This document shows, in pieces, positions 9,209 through 18,200 of a stretch of 64,000 bases of DNA. The notes below the pieces were generated by a model that saw only the letters and a list, made by a program, of their open reading frames with translations, had not been told where the DNA came from and did not search any database. Where the stretch lies: positions 248,001 to 312,000 of the forward strand of contig JAIXWF010000019.1 in the NCBI GenBank assembly GCA_027482185.1, read 5' to 3'. The stretch's first letter is position 1. Each line of letters opens with the position of its first letter. Both the position numbers and the translations under genes were made by a program. This stretch comes from Opitutaceae bacterium. Its GTDB lineage: Bacteria > Verrucomicrobiota > Verrucomicrobiia > Opitutales > Opitutaceae.

Positions 9209-10648
9209 ATGCCGCCCGACATCTCCGCCCTCGCCCGTGAACACCTCGACCGGGTGCGTGCGTTCTACGACGCCGCCGCGTCCGCGCCGCTGGCCGGGGC
9301 CGCCGCCTACCGAGGCCTGCTGGCCCATTATTACAACCTCCTGATTCCCCCGGACGCCAGCGTCCTCGAAATCGGCTGCGGCTCCGGCGATCTGCTCGGC
9401 CGGCTGCGCGCCCGCCGCAAGGTCGGCGTCGACCTCTCGCCCCGCCAGATCGAGGCCGCCCGCGCGCGTTTTCCCGACGCCGAGTTCCACGTCCAGGCCG
9501 GCGAACTGCTCGAACTCGCCGGCCCCGGCGGCGCGCGCGAGGCATTCGACGTCATCATCGTTTCCGACACGCTCAATCTCGCCGCCGACGTGCAGCGTCT
9601 GCTCGAGCGGCTGCACCATGTTTCCCACCCGGACACGCGGCTGTTGGTCAATTTCCAGAACACGCTGTGGCGGCCCTTGCTGTCGCTGGCCCGCGCGTCG
9701 GGCCTCAAGGCCCCGCAGCCGCAGAACAGTTGGCTCGCCTCGTCCGACGTCCTGAACCTGCTCCAACTCGCCGGCTGGAGCGCGATCCATCGCCACGGCC
9801 GGATTCTCGTCCCCGCGTCCTTCCTCGGTCTCGGCTCATTGGTCAACCGTTGGCTCGCGCCCCTCCTGCAGTGGTTCTGTCTGACGGTCTTCATCGTCGC
9901 CCGCCGCGCGCGCACCCCGGCCCCGCAGCCGCTCACCGTCTCGGTCGTGATTCCCGCCCGCAACGAAGCGGGCAACATTGCCGCCGCCGTCACCCGCACC
10001 GCCGAACTCGGCGCCGGCACGGAATTGATCTTTGTCGAAGGACATTCCCGCGACGACACGTGGGCCGAGATCCAGCGCGTGGCGGCCGCGCATCCGGAAC
10101 GCCGGATCAAGATTCTGCAGCAGACCGGCAAGGGCAAAGGCGACGCCGTCCGCGCCGGGTTCGCCGTCGCCACCGGCGACGTCCTCATGATCCTCGACGC
10201 CGACCTGACGATGCCGCCGGAGGAATTGCCGAAGTTCTACGATGTCATCGCGAGCGGCCGCGCCGAGTTCGCCAACGGCGTCCGCCTCGTCTATCCGATG
10301 GACGAGAAGGCGATGCAGTTTCTCAATCTCTGCGCGAACAAAGCCTTCGGCCTGATCTTCACGTGGCTGCTGGGCCAGCCGGTGAAGGACACCCTCTGCG
10401 GCACCAAGGTGCTCACGCGGGCGCACTACGAACGCATCGCGGCCAACCGTTCCTACTTCGGCGACTTCGATCCGTTCGGCGATTTCGACCTCCTCTTCGG
10501 CGCCGCCAAACTCAATCTCAAGATCGCCGACGTCCCCATCCGCTACCGCGAACGCACCTACGGCACGACCAACATCCAGCGTTGGCGCCACGGTTGGCTG
10601 CTGCTGCGCATGGTGCTCTTCGCCGCCCGCAAACTGAAATTCGTCTGA
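9209..10648 (+). CDS. Fusion protein: SAM-dependent methyltransferase plus family 2 glycosyltransferase
   Basis: From the ATG at 9209 the product is 479 residues. The N-terminal domain (about 1-200) is a class I methyltransferase with motif I VLEIGCGSGDLLGRL and an acidic VGVDLSPRQIEAAR strand 2 end. After a hydrophobic stretch near residue 225 comes a GT2/DPM1-like domain (about 245-479) with VSVVIPARNEAGNIAAAV, the metal-binding MILDADLTMPPEELP and a C-terminal RYRERTYGTTNIQRWRHG. The glycosyltransferase half resembles enzymes that load sugars on polyprenyl phosphate or extend surface glycans. An in-frame TTG at 9140 would add 23 residues. It is the first gene of a plus-strand run that continues with an aminotransferase. 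Confidence 0.9.
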   Translation: MPPDISALAREHLDRVRAFYDAAASAPLAGAAAYRGLLAHYYNLLIPPDASVLEIGCGSGDLLGRLRARRKVGVDLSPRQIEAARARFPDAEFHVQAGELLELAGPGGAREAFDVIIVSDTLNLAADVQRLLERLHHVSHPDTRLLVNFQNTLWRPLLSLARASGLKAPQPQNSWLASSDVLNLLQLAGWSAIHRHGRILVPASFLGLGSLVNRWLAPLLQWFCLTVFIVARRARTPAPQPLTVSVVIPARNEAGNIAAAVTRTAELGAGTELIFVEGHSRDDTWAEIQRVAAAHPERRIKILQQTGKGKGDAVRAGFAVATGDVLMILDADLTMPPEELPKFYDVIASGRAEFANGVRLVYPMDEKAMQFLNLCANKAFGLIFTWLLGQPVKDTLCGTKVLTRAHYERIAANRSYFGDFDPFGDFDLLFGAAKLNLKIADVPIRYRERTYGTTNIQRWRHGWLLLRMVLFAARKLKFV

Positions 10649-10672
10649 GCCGCGCACCGGCCGCCCCACCCC

Positions 10673-11782
10673 GTGCAAGTCCCGATCCTCGACCTCAAAC
10701 CCGCGTACGAAGAACTGCGCGGCGAACTCGACGCCGCCTACCGGCGGGTCATGGAATCCGGCTGGGTTCTGCTCGGCAAAGAACTCGAATCGTTCGAGCA
10801 GGAATACGCCGCCTCGGTCGGCGTGAAGCACTGCGTCGGCGTCGCCAACGGCCTGGAGGCGCTGCAACTCGTGCTCATGGCCAAGGGCATCGGCCGCGGC
10901 GACGAGGTCATCGTCCCGTCGCACGGCTACATCGCGACCTGGCTCGCCGTGACGCATGCCGGCGCCCGCCCCGTGCCCTGCGAACCGGATCCCCGGACCT
11001 ACAACCTGGATCCCGAGCGTATCGCCGAATTGGTGACGTCGCGCACGCGCGCGATCCTGCCGATCCATTTGTACGGCTTGGCCGCCGACATGACGGCGAT
11101 CAACGCCGTCGCCGCGCGCTTCGGCCTTTTTGTGCTCGAAGACGCGGCCCAGGCCCACGGCGCCATGTGCGGCGACCGGCAGGCTGGCGCCCTTGGCCAC
11201 GCGGCCGGAATCAGTTTCTACCCGAGCAAGAATCTCGGCGCGCTGGCCGACGCCGGCGCGGTCACGACCGGCGACGACGCGCTCGCCGACCGGATCCGCC
11301 ATCTGCGCAACTACGGTTCCAAAGTCCGCTACCAGCACGAGCACATCGGCCTCAACTCCCGGCTCAGCGAGCTCCAGGCCGCGTTTCTCCGGGCCAAACT
11401 TCCCCGCCTCGCGGAATGGAACGCGCGGCGCACCACGCTCGCCCGCCGCTACGAGGAGCAACTCGCCGGCGTCGGCGACCTCGTCCTGCCGGCCGCGCCG
11501 GCCGGGTTTGCGCCCGTGTGGCACCTGTACGTGGTGCGCACCAAGCAACGCACCGCGCTGCAACAGCACCTCTCGGCCCACGGCGTGGGCACGCAGATCC
11601 ACTATCCGGTGCCGCCGCACCTCACGCCCGCGTATGTCGGGGCAGGGTGGCGCCACGGCGAGTTTCCGCTGGCCGAGCAGTTCGCGGGCGAAGTCCTGAG
11701 CTTGCCGATCGGCCCGCACCACCGGGCGGAGCAAATCGACTACGTCTGCACGACGATCCGCGAGTTCTTCCGCCGCGCATGA
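10673..11782 (+). CDS. DegT/DnrJ/EryC1/StrS-family sugar aminotransferase
   Basis: This 369-residue PLP enzyme should aminate a nucleotide-linked keto-sugar. The N-terminus MQVPILDLKPAYEELRGELD, the segment ANGLEALQLVL, the Asp of FVLEDAAQAHGA that pairs with the PLP pyridine, and the Schiff-base Lys186 in ISFYPSKNLGALADAGAV are all present. The C-terminal PVPPHLTPAY and LSLPIGPH match the 3-aminotransferase subgroup (FdtB/QdtB/WecE-like). The start is GTG at 10673. It shares a 4-base ATGA overlap with the next gene. The exact sugar cannot be read from the sequence. Confidence 0.94.
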   Translation: MQVPILDLKPAYEELRGELDAAYRRVMESGWVLLGKELESFEQEYAASVGVKHCVGVANGLEALQLVLMAKGIGRGDEVIVPSHGYIATWLAVTHAGARPVPCEPDPRTYNLDPERIAELVTSRTRAILPIHLYGLAADMTAINAVAARFGLFVLEDAAQAHGAMCGDRQAGALGHAAGISFYPSKNLGALADAGAVTTGDDALADRIRHLRNYGSKVRYQHEHIGLNSRLSELQAAFLRAKLPRLAEWNARRTTLARRYEEQLAGVGDLVLPAAPAGFAPVWHLYVVRTKQRTALQQHLSAHGVGTQIHYPVPPHLTPAYVGAGWRHGEFPLAEQFAGEVLSLPIGPHHRAEQIDYVCTTIREFFRRA

Positions 11783-12771
11783 ACGGTTTGGCCGTCGGGG
11801 CGGGATTGATGTTTTCCGCCGGGGAGCTCTTGCCGGACGAGTGGCGCGCGCAGTTCGGAGCGGGCCCGGTGCGCACCTTCAATCCCGGCCTTCTGCGCCT
11901 GATCGAAGGTTGGCTGATGGCGTACCGCGTGGTCCTGCCGGACGGATTGCGCCGGATCGCCGCTTGCCGGCTCGACGAAGCGTTGCGCGTCGTTCCCGGA
12001 ACCCCGTTCGCCCTGAGCGCCGGTTTCCGGTTTCGCTCCGGCAACGCCTACCCGGACGTTGTCCATCATTGGTTCGCGGACCCGCGCCTCTACCGTTTCG
12101 GCGAGCGGGTCTTCGTCTATTGGAACTCGGGCTGGCATGAGCCGCAGAACCACCAGTTCCTCCACGAACTGGCGCCGGACACCTTTCGGCCGATCGGAAC
12201 CGCGCGCGAACTGCGGCTTGCCTCCGGCGAACGCCGCAAACTGGAGAAAAACTGGACCTTGTTCGGTTCCGACCCGGACGACGTGCGCGTCCTGTATTCG
12301 CTCACGCCGCACCGGATCCTGCGCGGCTCGCTCGCCGGCGGCGGCGACGTCGTCTGCACCGATGTTTCCTCCGTCGACTTGCCGCTGCCGCACTATCCGC
12401 CGAACCACGGCGGGCTGCGGGGCGGAGCCCCGCCGTGCCGGCTGGCCGACCGCTACTGGGTTTTCGGACATTCGGTCCACGACAGTCCGACGGGCTACCG
12501 CTATGCCGCCGCGGCGTATTCGTTTTCCGCGGACGAGCAGCATGCCCCGCTGGACCTTCCGGCGCGGCCGCTGCCAATGTGGAATCCCTGCGGCGCCGAG
12601 CGCCTGCAACCCGCCCTCAATCCCGCCGTCGGCGAAGTGGTCTATCCCTGCGGCGCCGCCTGGCACGACGATCGTTGGATCGTGAGCTACGGCATCAACG
12701 ACGAGCATTGCGCCCTCGCGGCCCTTCCGGCCACCGCCGTCGCGGCCGCCTGCCGCCGCCTTGCGGGATAA
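11779..12771 (+). CDS. Probable beta-propeller glycosidase/phosphorylase-like protein (GH130/GH43-like)
   Basis: The 330-residue protein has blade-like repeats of short beta strands. Its motifs EKNWTLFGSDPDDVRVLYS, GGLRGGAPPCRL and a late WIVSYGINDEHCALA recall five-bladed propeller enzymes of the GH130/GH43/GH32 superfold, in which 'KNW', 'RGGTP' and 'SYG-DD/E' positions line the active site. No signal peptide is visible, which fits a cytoplasmic protein. Its ATG overlaps the aminotransferase stop (ATGA), and it sits directly before the Wzm-type permease, so it probably belongs to glycan assembly. Whether it is an active phosphorylase or a processing/recognition protein cannot be decided. 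Confidence 0.6.
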   Translation: MNGLAVGAGLMFSAGELLPDEWRAQFGAGPVRTFNPGLLRLIEGWLMAYRVVLPDGLRRIAACRLDEALRVVPGTPFALSAGFRFRSGNAYPDVVHHWFADPRLYRFGERVFVYWNSGWHEPQNHQFLHELAPDTFRPIGTARELRLASGERRKLEKNWTLFGSDPDDVRVLYSLTPHRILRGSLAGGGDVVCTDVSSVDLPLPHYPPNHGGLRGGAPPCRLADRYWVFGHSVHDSPTGYRYAAAAYSFSADEQHAPLDLPARPLPMWNPCGAERLQPALNPAVGEVVYPCGAAWHDDRWIVSYGINDEHCALAALPATAVAAACRRLAG

Positions 12772-13671
12772 TTGGACTTTGCCGAACGGCGTTGCCAAAC
12801 GTTGAAACCTGCCGTGCCCGCCCGCACCCTTTCCAATCTCGCCCGCAGCCTGATCTCCGACCCTGCCGCCATGGTTGTCGGATTGTGGGCGCGACGGGAT
12901 CTGATCTGGCAATTCACCCACCGGAACATCGAGCTCCGGCACCGCGGCAGCCGGCTCGGGGCGGCATGGGCTTTGGTGAACCCGCTGTCGATGCTCGCGC
13001 TGTATTACGTGATCTTCGGCATTATTTACCGGACGCGCTTCAACGTGCTGCCGGGGGAAACCGGCTACGATTTCCTGCTGGCGATGTTTCTCGGCCTGAG
13101 CCTGTTCCACGCATTCTCCGAGACGCTTTCCTGGGCGCCAACGCTGATCACTTCGCACCCCAATTTCGTGAAGAAGGTCGTCTTTCCCCTCGAGGTCCTG
13201 CCGGTGGCCCAGTTGGGCGCCTCCGTCTTCCATTTGTCGGTCAGCCTCGGCCTCGTCTTGGTCGGCAGCATCTTCGGCTCCACGGGGCTCACGTGGCACA
13301 TCGTCTGGCTGCCCGTGATCGTGCTGCCCTTGCTCCTGCTATCGATGGGGCTGGCGTGGTTTCTGGCCGCTTTGGGCGTGTTTGTGCGGGATATAGGCCA
13401 ACTCAGTGCGTTTGCGGTGACGGTCCTGCTGTTTGCCAGCGCGATCATGTTCCCCGCCGCCATGATCCCGCAGCAGTCGCCCGAACTCTGGGCGGTCCTC
13501 AAGTTCAATCCGATCTTGCAGATCGTCGAACTGGCCCGCCACGCCGTGCTGTGGCACGAGCCGATTCAAGTCGCCAAACTCGCCTACGTTTACGCGTTTG
13601 GCATCGGCACCTTTGTGGCCGGCGCGATCTTCTTTTCGCTGTTGCGCCGGTCGTTCGCGGAAGTGATTTGA
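12772..13671 (+). CDS. wzm: Wzm-type ABC-2 permease for polysaccharide or O-antigen export
   Basis: The 299-residue protein has a cytoplasmic amphipathic start RRDLIWQFTHRNIELRHRGS followed by LGAAWALVNPLSMLALYYV, which is the characteristic entry of ABC-2 polysaccharide permeases (Wzm, TagG, KpsM). Six hydrophobic segments follow. It forms the inner-membrane channel for an undecaprenyl-linked glycan and needs a Wzt-type ATPase, which lies at 13816-15171 on the opposite strand. The start is unclear: a TTG directly after the previous stop at 12772, a TTG at 12802 and an ATG at 12871 are all in frame, and the ATG would still leave the conserved region intact. Family assignment is strong. Confidence 0.93.
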   Translation: MDFAERRCQTLKPAVPARTLSNLARSLISDPAAMVVGLWARRDLIWQFTHRNIELRHRGSRLGAAWALVNPLSMLALYYVIFGIIYRTRFNVLPGETGYDFLLAMFLGLSLFHAFSETLSWAPTLITSHPNFVKKVVFPLEVLPVAQLGASVFHLSVSLGLVLVGSIFGSTGLTWHIVWLPVIVLPLLLLSMGLAWFLAALGVFVRDIGQLSAFAVTVLLFASAIMFPAAMIPQQSPELWAVLKFNPILQIVELARHAVLWHEPIQVAKLAYVYAFGIGTFVAGAIFFSLLRRSFAEVI

Positions 13672-13815
13672 GTCGCGGACCGGCGAAGTCCGAACCGTGT
13701 CCGCTCGGGAGATCGATCGTCGATCATACTGTCGTTTCCACGGACGCGATGGCCGCTGCCGGGGCCGGTGATGCATCTGCGGGGTCGCGCCGTCGGCCGC
13801 AGGCGCGAAACGATG

Positions 13816-15171
13816 TCAGCCCTTGGGTCGGCCAACCGTGATCTCGTACGGCAGCCTGACGAGGCCGTGCACGACTTCCTGGTCCGGAGGGTTGGAGACG
13901 TCGATGATCGCCGCGGTAAGGACGCGATCCCAAGTATTGTCGGCATCGGAGCCGGCGCCGCAGCCTACGTCCACCGTGTACTGGCCTTCCTGCAACTCGA
14001 GCCGGAAGCGAATCGCTACCACGCAGGTGCCGCCGGGCGGGAGCTCGGCCACCAACTGCTTCGCGACGCGCAATCCCGTGGCGAACAGGACCTGCCCATG
14101 GCGATTGCGCACCTCGCATCCCCCGCTGAGGTTGCTCACGGCACGTTGGGCGGTGAGCAACATCGTCACGACCGCCCACTCCCCGACCCGGTAAGAGCCG
14201 CCGGCGGTGCCATCGCTGTGATTCAGCCACGCGCGGCTAACCGCGACCCCTTGGTCGCCAAGGCGCTCCTTGCCCGCGAGCTGCAGCTCGCCCGTTTGCG
14301 GCAGATCCAATTCCGGCATCCCAGCCACGGCGCTGGTGGGCACCGGGGCATTGCCCGCCAAGGCCGACATCGCCGTGACATACTCGCGGACGCAGGCACC
14401 GGCCTCGCCAAGAAAGCGTACTCCGCCCCGATCAAGCCACAGCGCGCGCTGGCAGGTGTTCAGAACAAAAGAGAGATCGTGGGTCACGACCAACAGGGTC
14501 ACTCCGGCGTCAACCAGTTCCCGCAGGCGACGGCTGCACTTTTGCTGGAAGACAATATCTCCCACGCTCAACGCCTCGTCGACAATCAGCACGTCGGGCT
14601 CGACCGAGATCGCGACCGCGAACGCCACCCGCATCAACATGCCGGTGGAGTACGTTTTTACCGGTTGCTCGATGAAGCTCCCGATATCGGCAAACGCGGT
14701 GATGGCCTCGAACTTCGCATCCATTTCGGCCCGGGAAAAGCCAAGGATCGCTCCCGATAGATAGATGTTTTCGCGGCCGGTAAACTCGGGATTGAAACCC
14801 GACCCGAGCTCCAGCAACGCGGTGACTCGGCCTCGAATCGTGCATTCGCCTGCCGTAGGCACCAAAGTCCCGGCGAGGATCTGCAGCAGCGTGCTTTTAC
14901 CGGCGCCGTTGCGCCCGATCACGCCGAAAGCTTCGCCGCGGCGAACGGAAAAAGTGACGTCATTCAAAGCCCGAACCGTGCCGGAGGCGCTGCGGCCCTG
15001 AGCTTCCCCCGGAGAAGCTCCTTCGCGCAGCGCACCGCGGCAAAGCCACTGGAGCACCGATGCGGTCTGACAGTAGTGCTTGGTCAGTCCCTTGGCCTGA
15101 ATCGTGGGCGTTTCGGCAATACCCGAAGAGGATAATGAACCGCCGGACGGCGCACGTTGCGATTGGACCAT
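13816..15171 (-). CDS. wzt: Wzt-type ATP-binding protein of polysaccharide exporter, with C-terminal glycan-binding domain
   Basis: The 451-residue protein has an N-terminal ABC ATPase with Walker A GVIGRNGAGKSTLLQIL, LELGSGFNPEFTGRENIYL, the modified signature YSTGMLMRVAFAVA and Walker B DVLIVDEALSVGD. All of these are diagnostic of Wzt/TagH-type exporters. A long insert (about 45-75) precedes the Walker A. Residues from about 285 form a beta-rich C-terminal domain like the Wzt carbohydrate-binding domain that selects capped glycans. The ATG at 15171 is used; a TTG at 15183 is also possible. It is convergent with its presumed partner permease rather than in an operon with it, and lies just downstream of the terminator of the exoprotein gene. 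Confidence 0.94.
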   Translation of the reverse strand: MVQSQRAPSGGSLSSSGIAETPTIQAKGLTKHYCQTASVLQWLCRGALREGASPGEAQGRSASGTVRALNDVTFSVRRGEAFGVIGRNGAGKSTLLQILAGTLVPTAGECTIRGRVTALLELGSGFNPEFTGRENIYLSGAILGFSRAEMDAKFEAITAFADIGSFIEQPVKTYSTGMLMRVAFAVAISVEPDVLIVDEALSVGDIVFQQKCSRRLRELVDAGVTLLVVTHDLSFVLNTCQRALWLDRGGVRFLGEAGACVREYVTAMSALAGNAPVPTSAVAGMPELDLPQTGELQLAGKERLGDQGVAVSRAWLNHSDGTAGGSYRVGEWAVVTMLLTAQRAVSNLSGGCEVRNRHGQVLFATGLRVAKQLVAELPPGGTCVVAIRFRLELQEGQYTVDVGCGAGSDADNTWDRVLTAAIIDVSNPPDQEVVHGLVRLPYEITVGRPKG

Positions 15172-15215
15172 AGAGGGTTTCAACCCAGCGGGACGGAGGA
15201 ACCAACAAAAAAGAA

Positions 15216-15245
15216 AAAGGGCGACCGGTTTCCCGGTCGCCCTTT
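15216..15245 (-). terminator. Strong intrinsic terminator after the FHA-like exoprotein gene
   Basis: A perfect 13-bp inverted repeat (arms 15216-15228 and 15233-15245) with a 4-base loop is present. On the minus strand it is followed directly by a T-rich run (complement of 15201-15215). It lies 26 bases past the stop of the 15271-19344 gene, as expected for its Rho-independent terminator, and separates that gene from wzt. Confidence 0.92.
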
Positions 15246-15270
15246 GCGGCGTAATATCAGTCTACAACTA

Positions 15271-18200
15271 TCAAGGAGCCGGGGGCAGGTACGTGCCCGT
15301 GCCGACATTGACCGGCGTCTTGCCGCTCAGGTCGGAAGCGAGGCTGAGGGCGCTGAGGTCCTTCGTGCCGGAGGCAGTCAGGGTCAGGGTGCCGACGGCC
15401 TGCACCAGCTTCGGCAGAATGATCGTGCCGGAAGCCGAGATGGAAGCGGTGTTACCGAAGGAAACCGCGCCGCCACCCACGTTCGTGATCGTCACATTGC
15501 CGCCCGTCGAAGCGAGCTGGGCCTGGCCGATCGCGGACGAGCCGGTGAGGATGTTCATGCTGTTCGTCTGGGCGATGCTGACCTGGTTACCCACGAAGCG
15601 CAGCGAGCCAAACTGGTTGGCCGACTGGTTCAGGGTGATGTTGCCAGCGCCGGCCTGGAAGAACGTCGTGCCCGCAACCGTGAGGTTGCCGGAGTTGGCG
15701 ATGCTGCCGATGGCGGAGGTAACGGTGAGGTTACCGGCCGTCGACGGAACGCCCGCGGCGCCGAGCCAGATCGTGGACTGACCGAGGCCGGACAGGGTGA
15801 CGTTGCCGCCGTTGAAGACGACGCCGCCGGAGGTGGCGAACTCGGTGGTCGGGTCGTCGAGGACGATGTTACCAGCCGAAGCCGCGAGGGTCACGATACC
15901 GGAGCCAGGGGCCGCCGTCGTGCCGCCGAGGCGGACGCCAGCCAGACCGCTGTCAACGATGTCACCGGCGACCGAGGTCAGCGTGACATTGCCGGTCGCA
16001 CCAGCGACCTGCGAGACGGTGCCGAGGTTCAGCGTGCCGGCCTCAGTGAGGGTGGCGTTACGCGCACCGGTGGTGAGGGTCAGCGAAACACGGCCGAAGT
16101 TGTTGGTCGTGTTGCCGGCGATGATGTTACCAGCAGAGCTGAAGGCGGCCGCACCGAAGGAGCGGATCCAGCCGGACTGCGTCAGGTTACCCGTGCCGGT
16201 GTGGTTAACCGAGAACGAGTTGGCCGTGATGTTGCCGAGCGCCAAGTTGGCGGTGGAGCTGAAGAGCTGCACCGAACCCGTGGGAGCGGAGGCAACGATC
16301 GAGGTGGAGGTGCCGACCGTGGCCGGGCCGCCAACAACGTTCGTCAGACGACCGAGCTGGATGCTGCCGTTCGGAGCAGACAGGGTCAGGGTCGCGTTCG
16401 TCGTGGAGTACGACGTGGCCGTACCGCCGATGGCGCTTTCCTCGATGATGGAACCGGTCTCGGAGGTGATCGAAGCGGCGGTGCCGTTGTTCGAGATCGT
16501 GCCGAGCTTGATGGTGCCGCCTTCGCGGAGGGTGATGCCGGCGTTGCCAGCGGTGGCGCTGAGCTGGCCGAAGTTGTTACCCGTGTTGTTGATGACGATG
16601 TTGGCACCGTCGGTCGTGAACGAGGCCGGGCCGAAGATGGCCAGGGTCGTGCCGGAAGCCTGCGTGATGGTGCCGGAAACGCCACCACCCGTGCCACCCG
16701 TACCGTCCTGGGCGCGAGCGACGAGGCCGCCAGCGGTCAGGTTGCCGAGAACGACATTCCAAGCGGCACCGATGCCGTTGTTGGCGCCGGAGCGGACCGT
16801 CACCGTACCGGTAGCGGTACCGGAGGCGGTGATGTTGTTGGCGTCATTGACTTCGGCGTTCAGGGTCACGCCGTTGAAGATCACGCTGCTGAAGTCGTTC
16901 GCGACGGAGTCGAGAAGGATGCCACCGGAGGAGGCGAGCGTGGTGTTGCCCGAGACGACGAGGCGGGAAGCCGCCGTGTCAGTGATCGAGTTGGCGGTCG
17001 CGTCGGCCGAGGTCAGGCTGACCGTCGTCGCGGCGATGGCGCCGTCGAGCGAGATCGTGCCACCGGAGCTGACGGTGAGGTTCGTGACCGAGGCGGTGCC
17101 CGCGGCGGAGCCGAGGGTCAGACCGATGCCGGAAGCGGACGTGAGCGTCAGGCCCGGGGTGTTGGTCGCGCCACCGAGGGTGGTCGCCGCGCCGGTGAGG
17201 ATCGCGTTCGAAGCGTTGCCGTTCAGCACCGTGACGGTACCGAGGGAGTGGCCGGCATTGTCGAGGACGATGCTGTCCGTGGCCGCCGCGCTGAAGGAGG
17301 AGGTACCCGCAACGCCGACGTTGATCACGCCGGAGTCAACGATACCACCGGTCGTCGAGCGAGCCGTGAGGCCGCCGGTCGTGGTGATCGCACCGAGGTT
17401 CAGCGTGGTGGACTCCGTGACGCTGATCGCACCGGCGCCGGAGTTGATGGCGACGCTGCCGAACTGTACGAGCGGGGCGAGCGCACCATTGGCGGTGGCC
17501 GCATTCAGGGTGACCGCGCCGCCACCGGTGGTGAGGTTCAGGCCGCCCGTGATCGTCTGGGAACCGTAGTCTTCGTCCGTGATCGCACCGTTGTTCGTGG
17601 TGACGGTCAGGATGCCGCCGATGTTGACGGCCTGGCCGGCGGTGCCGACGCCAGCGCCGAGCTGGAAGGCCGAGCCCGCACCGGTGAGGGTAACGGTCGC
17701 GGCGCCCGTGACGTTGGAGGTACCGAGCCAGAGCGTGTTGGCGTTGGTGATCGAGACCGTGGAACCGGTCAGCTGGAGCACCGAGTTCGCGGCGAGCGAA
17801 TTGGCGGAGTTCAGCGTGATGGAGCCGGCGCCGGCGTTGAAGACGTTGGCGACCGGGGAAACCTGCGTGCCACCCGTGGCCGTCGTGATGGCGGCGGTCT
17901 GGGTGATGGAACCACCCGCGGTGCGGATGCTGACGCGGTCAGCCGTGACGGTGCCGCCGATGGCGATGCTGCCCGTGGTGGCATTCATCGTGGTCGTGGA
18001 ACCGACCGCAGCCGTCTGCGAGATCGTGCCCGCGGCAGCCGTGGTGATGGAGCCAGCCGTCAGGGTAACGCCGCCGCCGGACGTGCCGTTGCCGGCCGTG
18101 ACGAGGGGCTGATTGACGGTCAGCGCGCCGCCGGAAGCGGTGACGCTGATGGAGGAGCGATTGTTCGTCGCCGCGCCCGTCGAAATACCGTTGAGGGCAT

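Noticed and set aside
13672-13815. Bidirectional terminator between wzm and wzt
   Set aside because: Only a short GATCGA-type palindrome is seen, with no strong stem and T run on either strand.
15271-15400. PEP-CTERM or other C-terminal sorting signal on the exoprotein
   Set aside because: The C-terminus ends in a Pro-rich stretch without a hydrophobic helix or basic tail.
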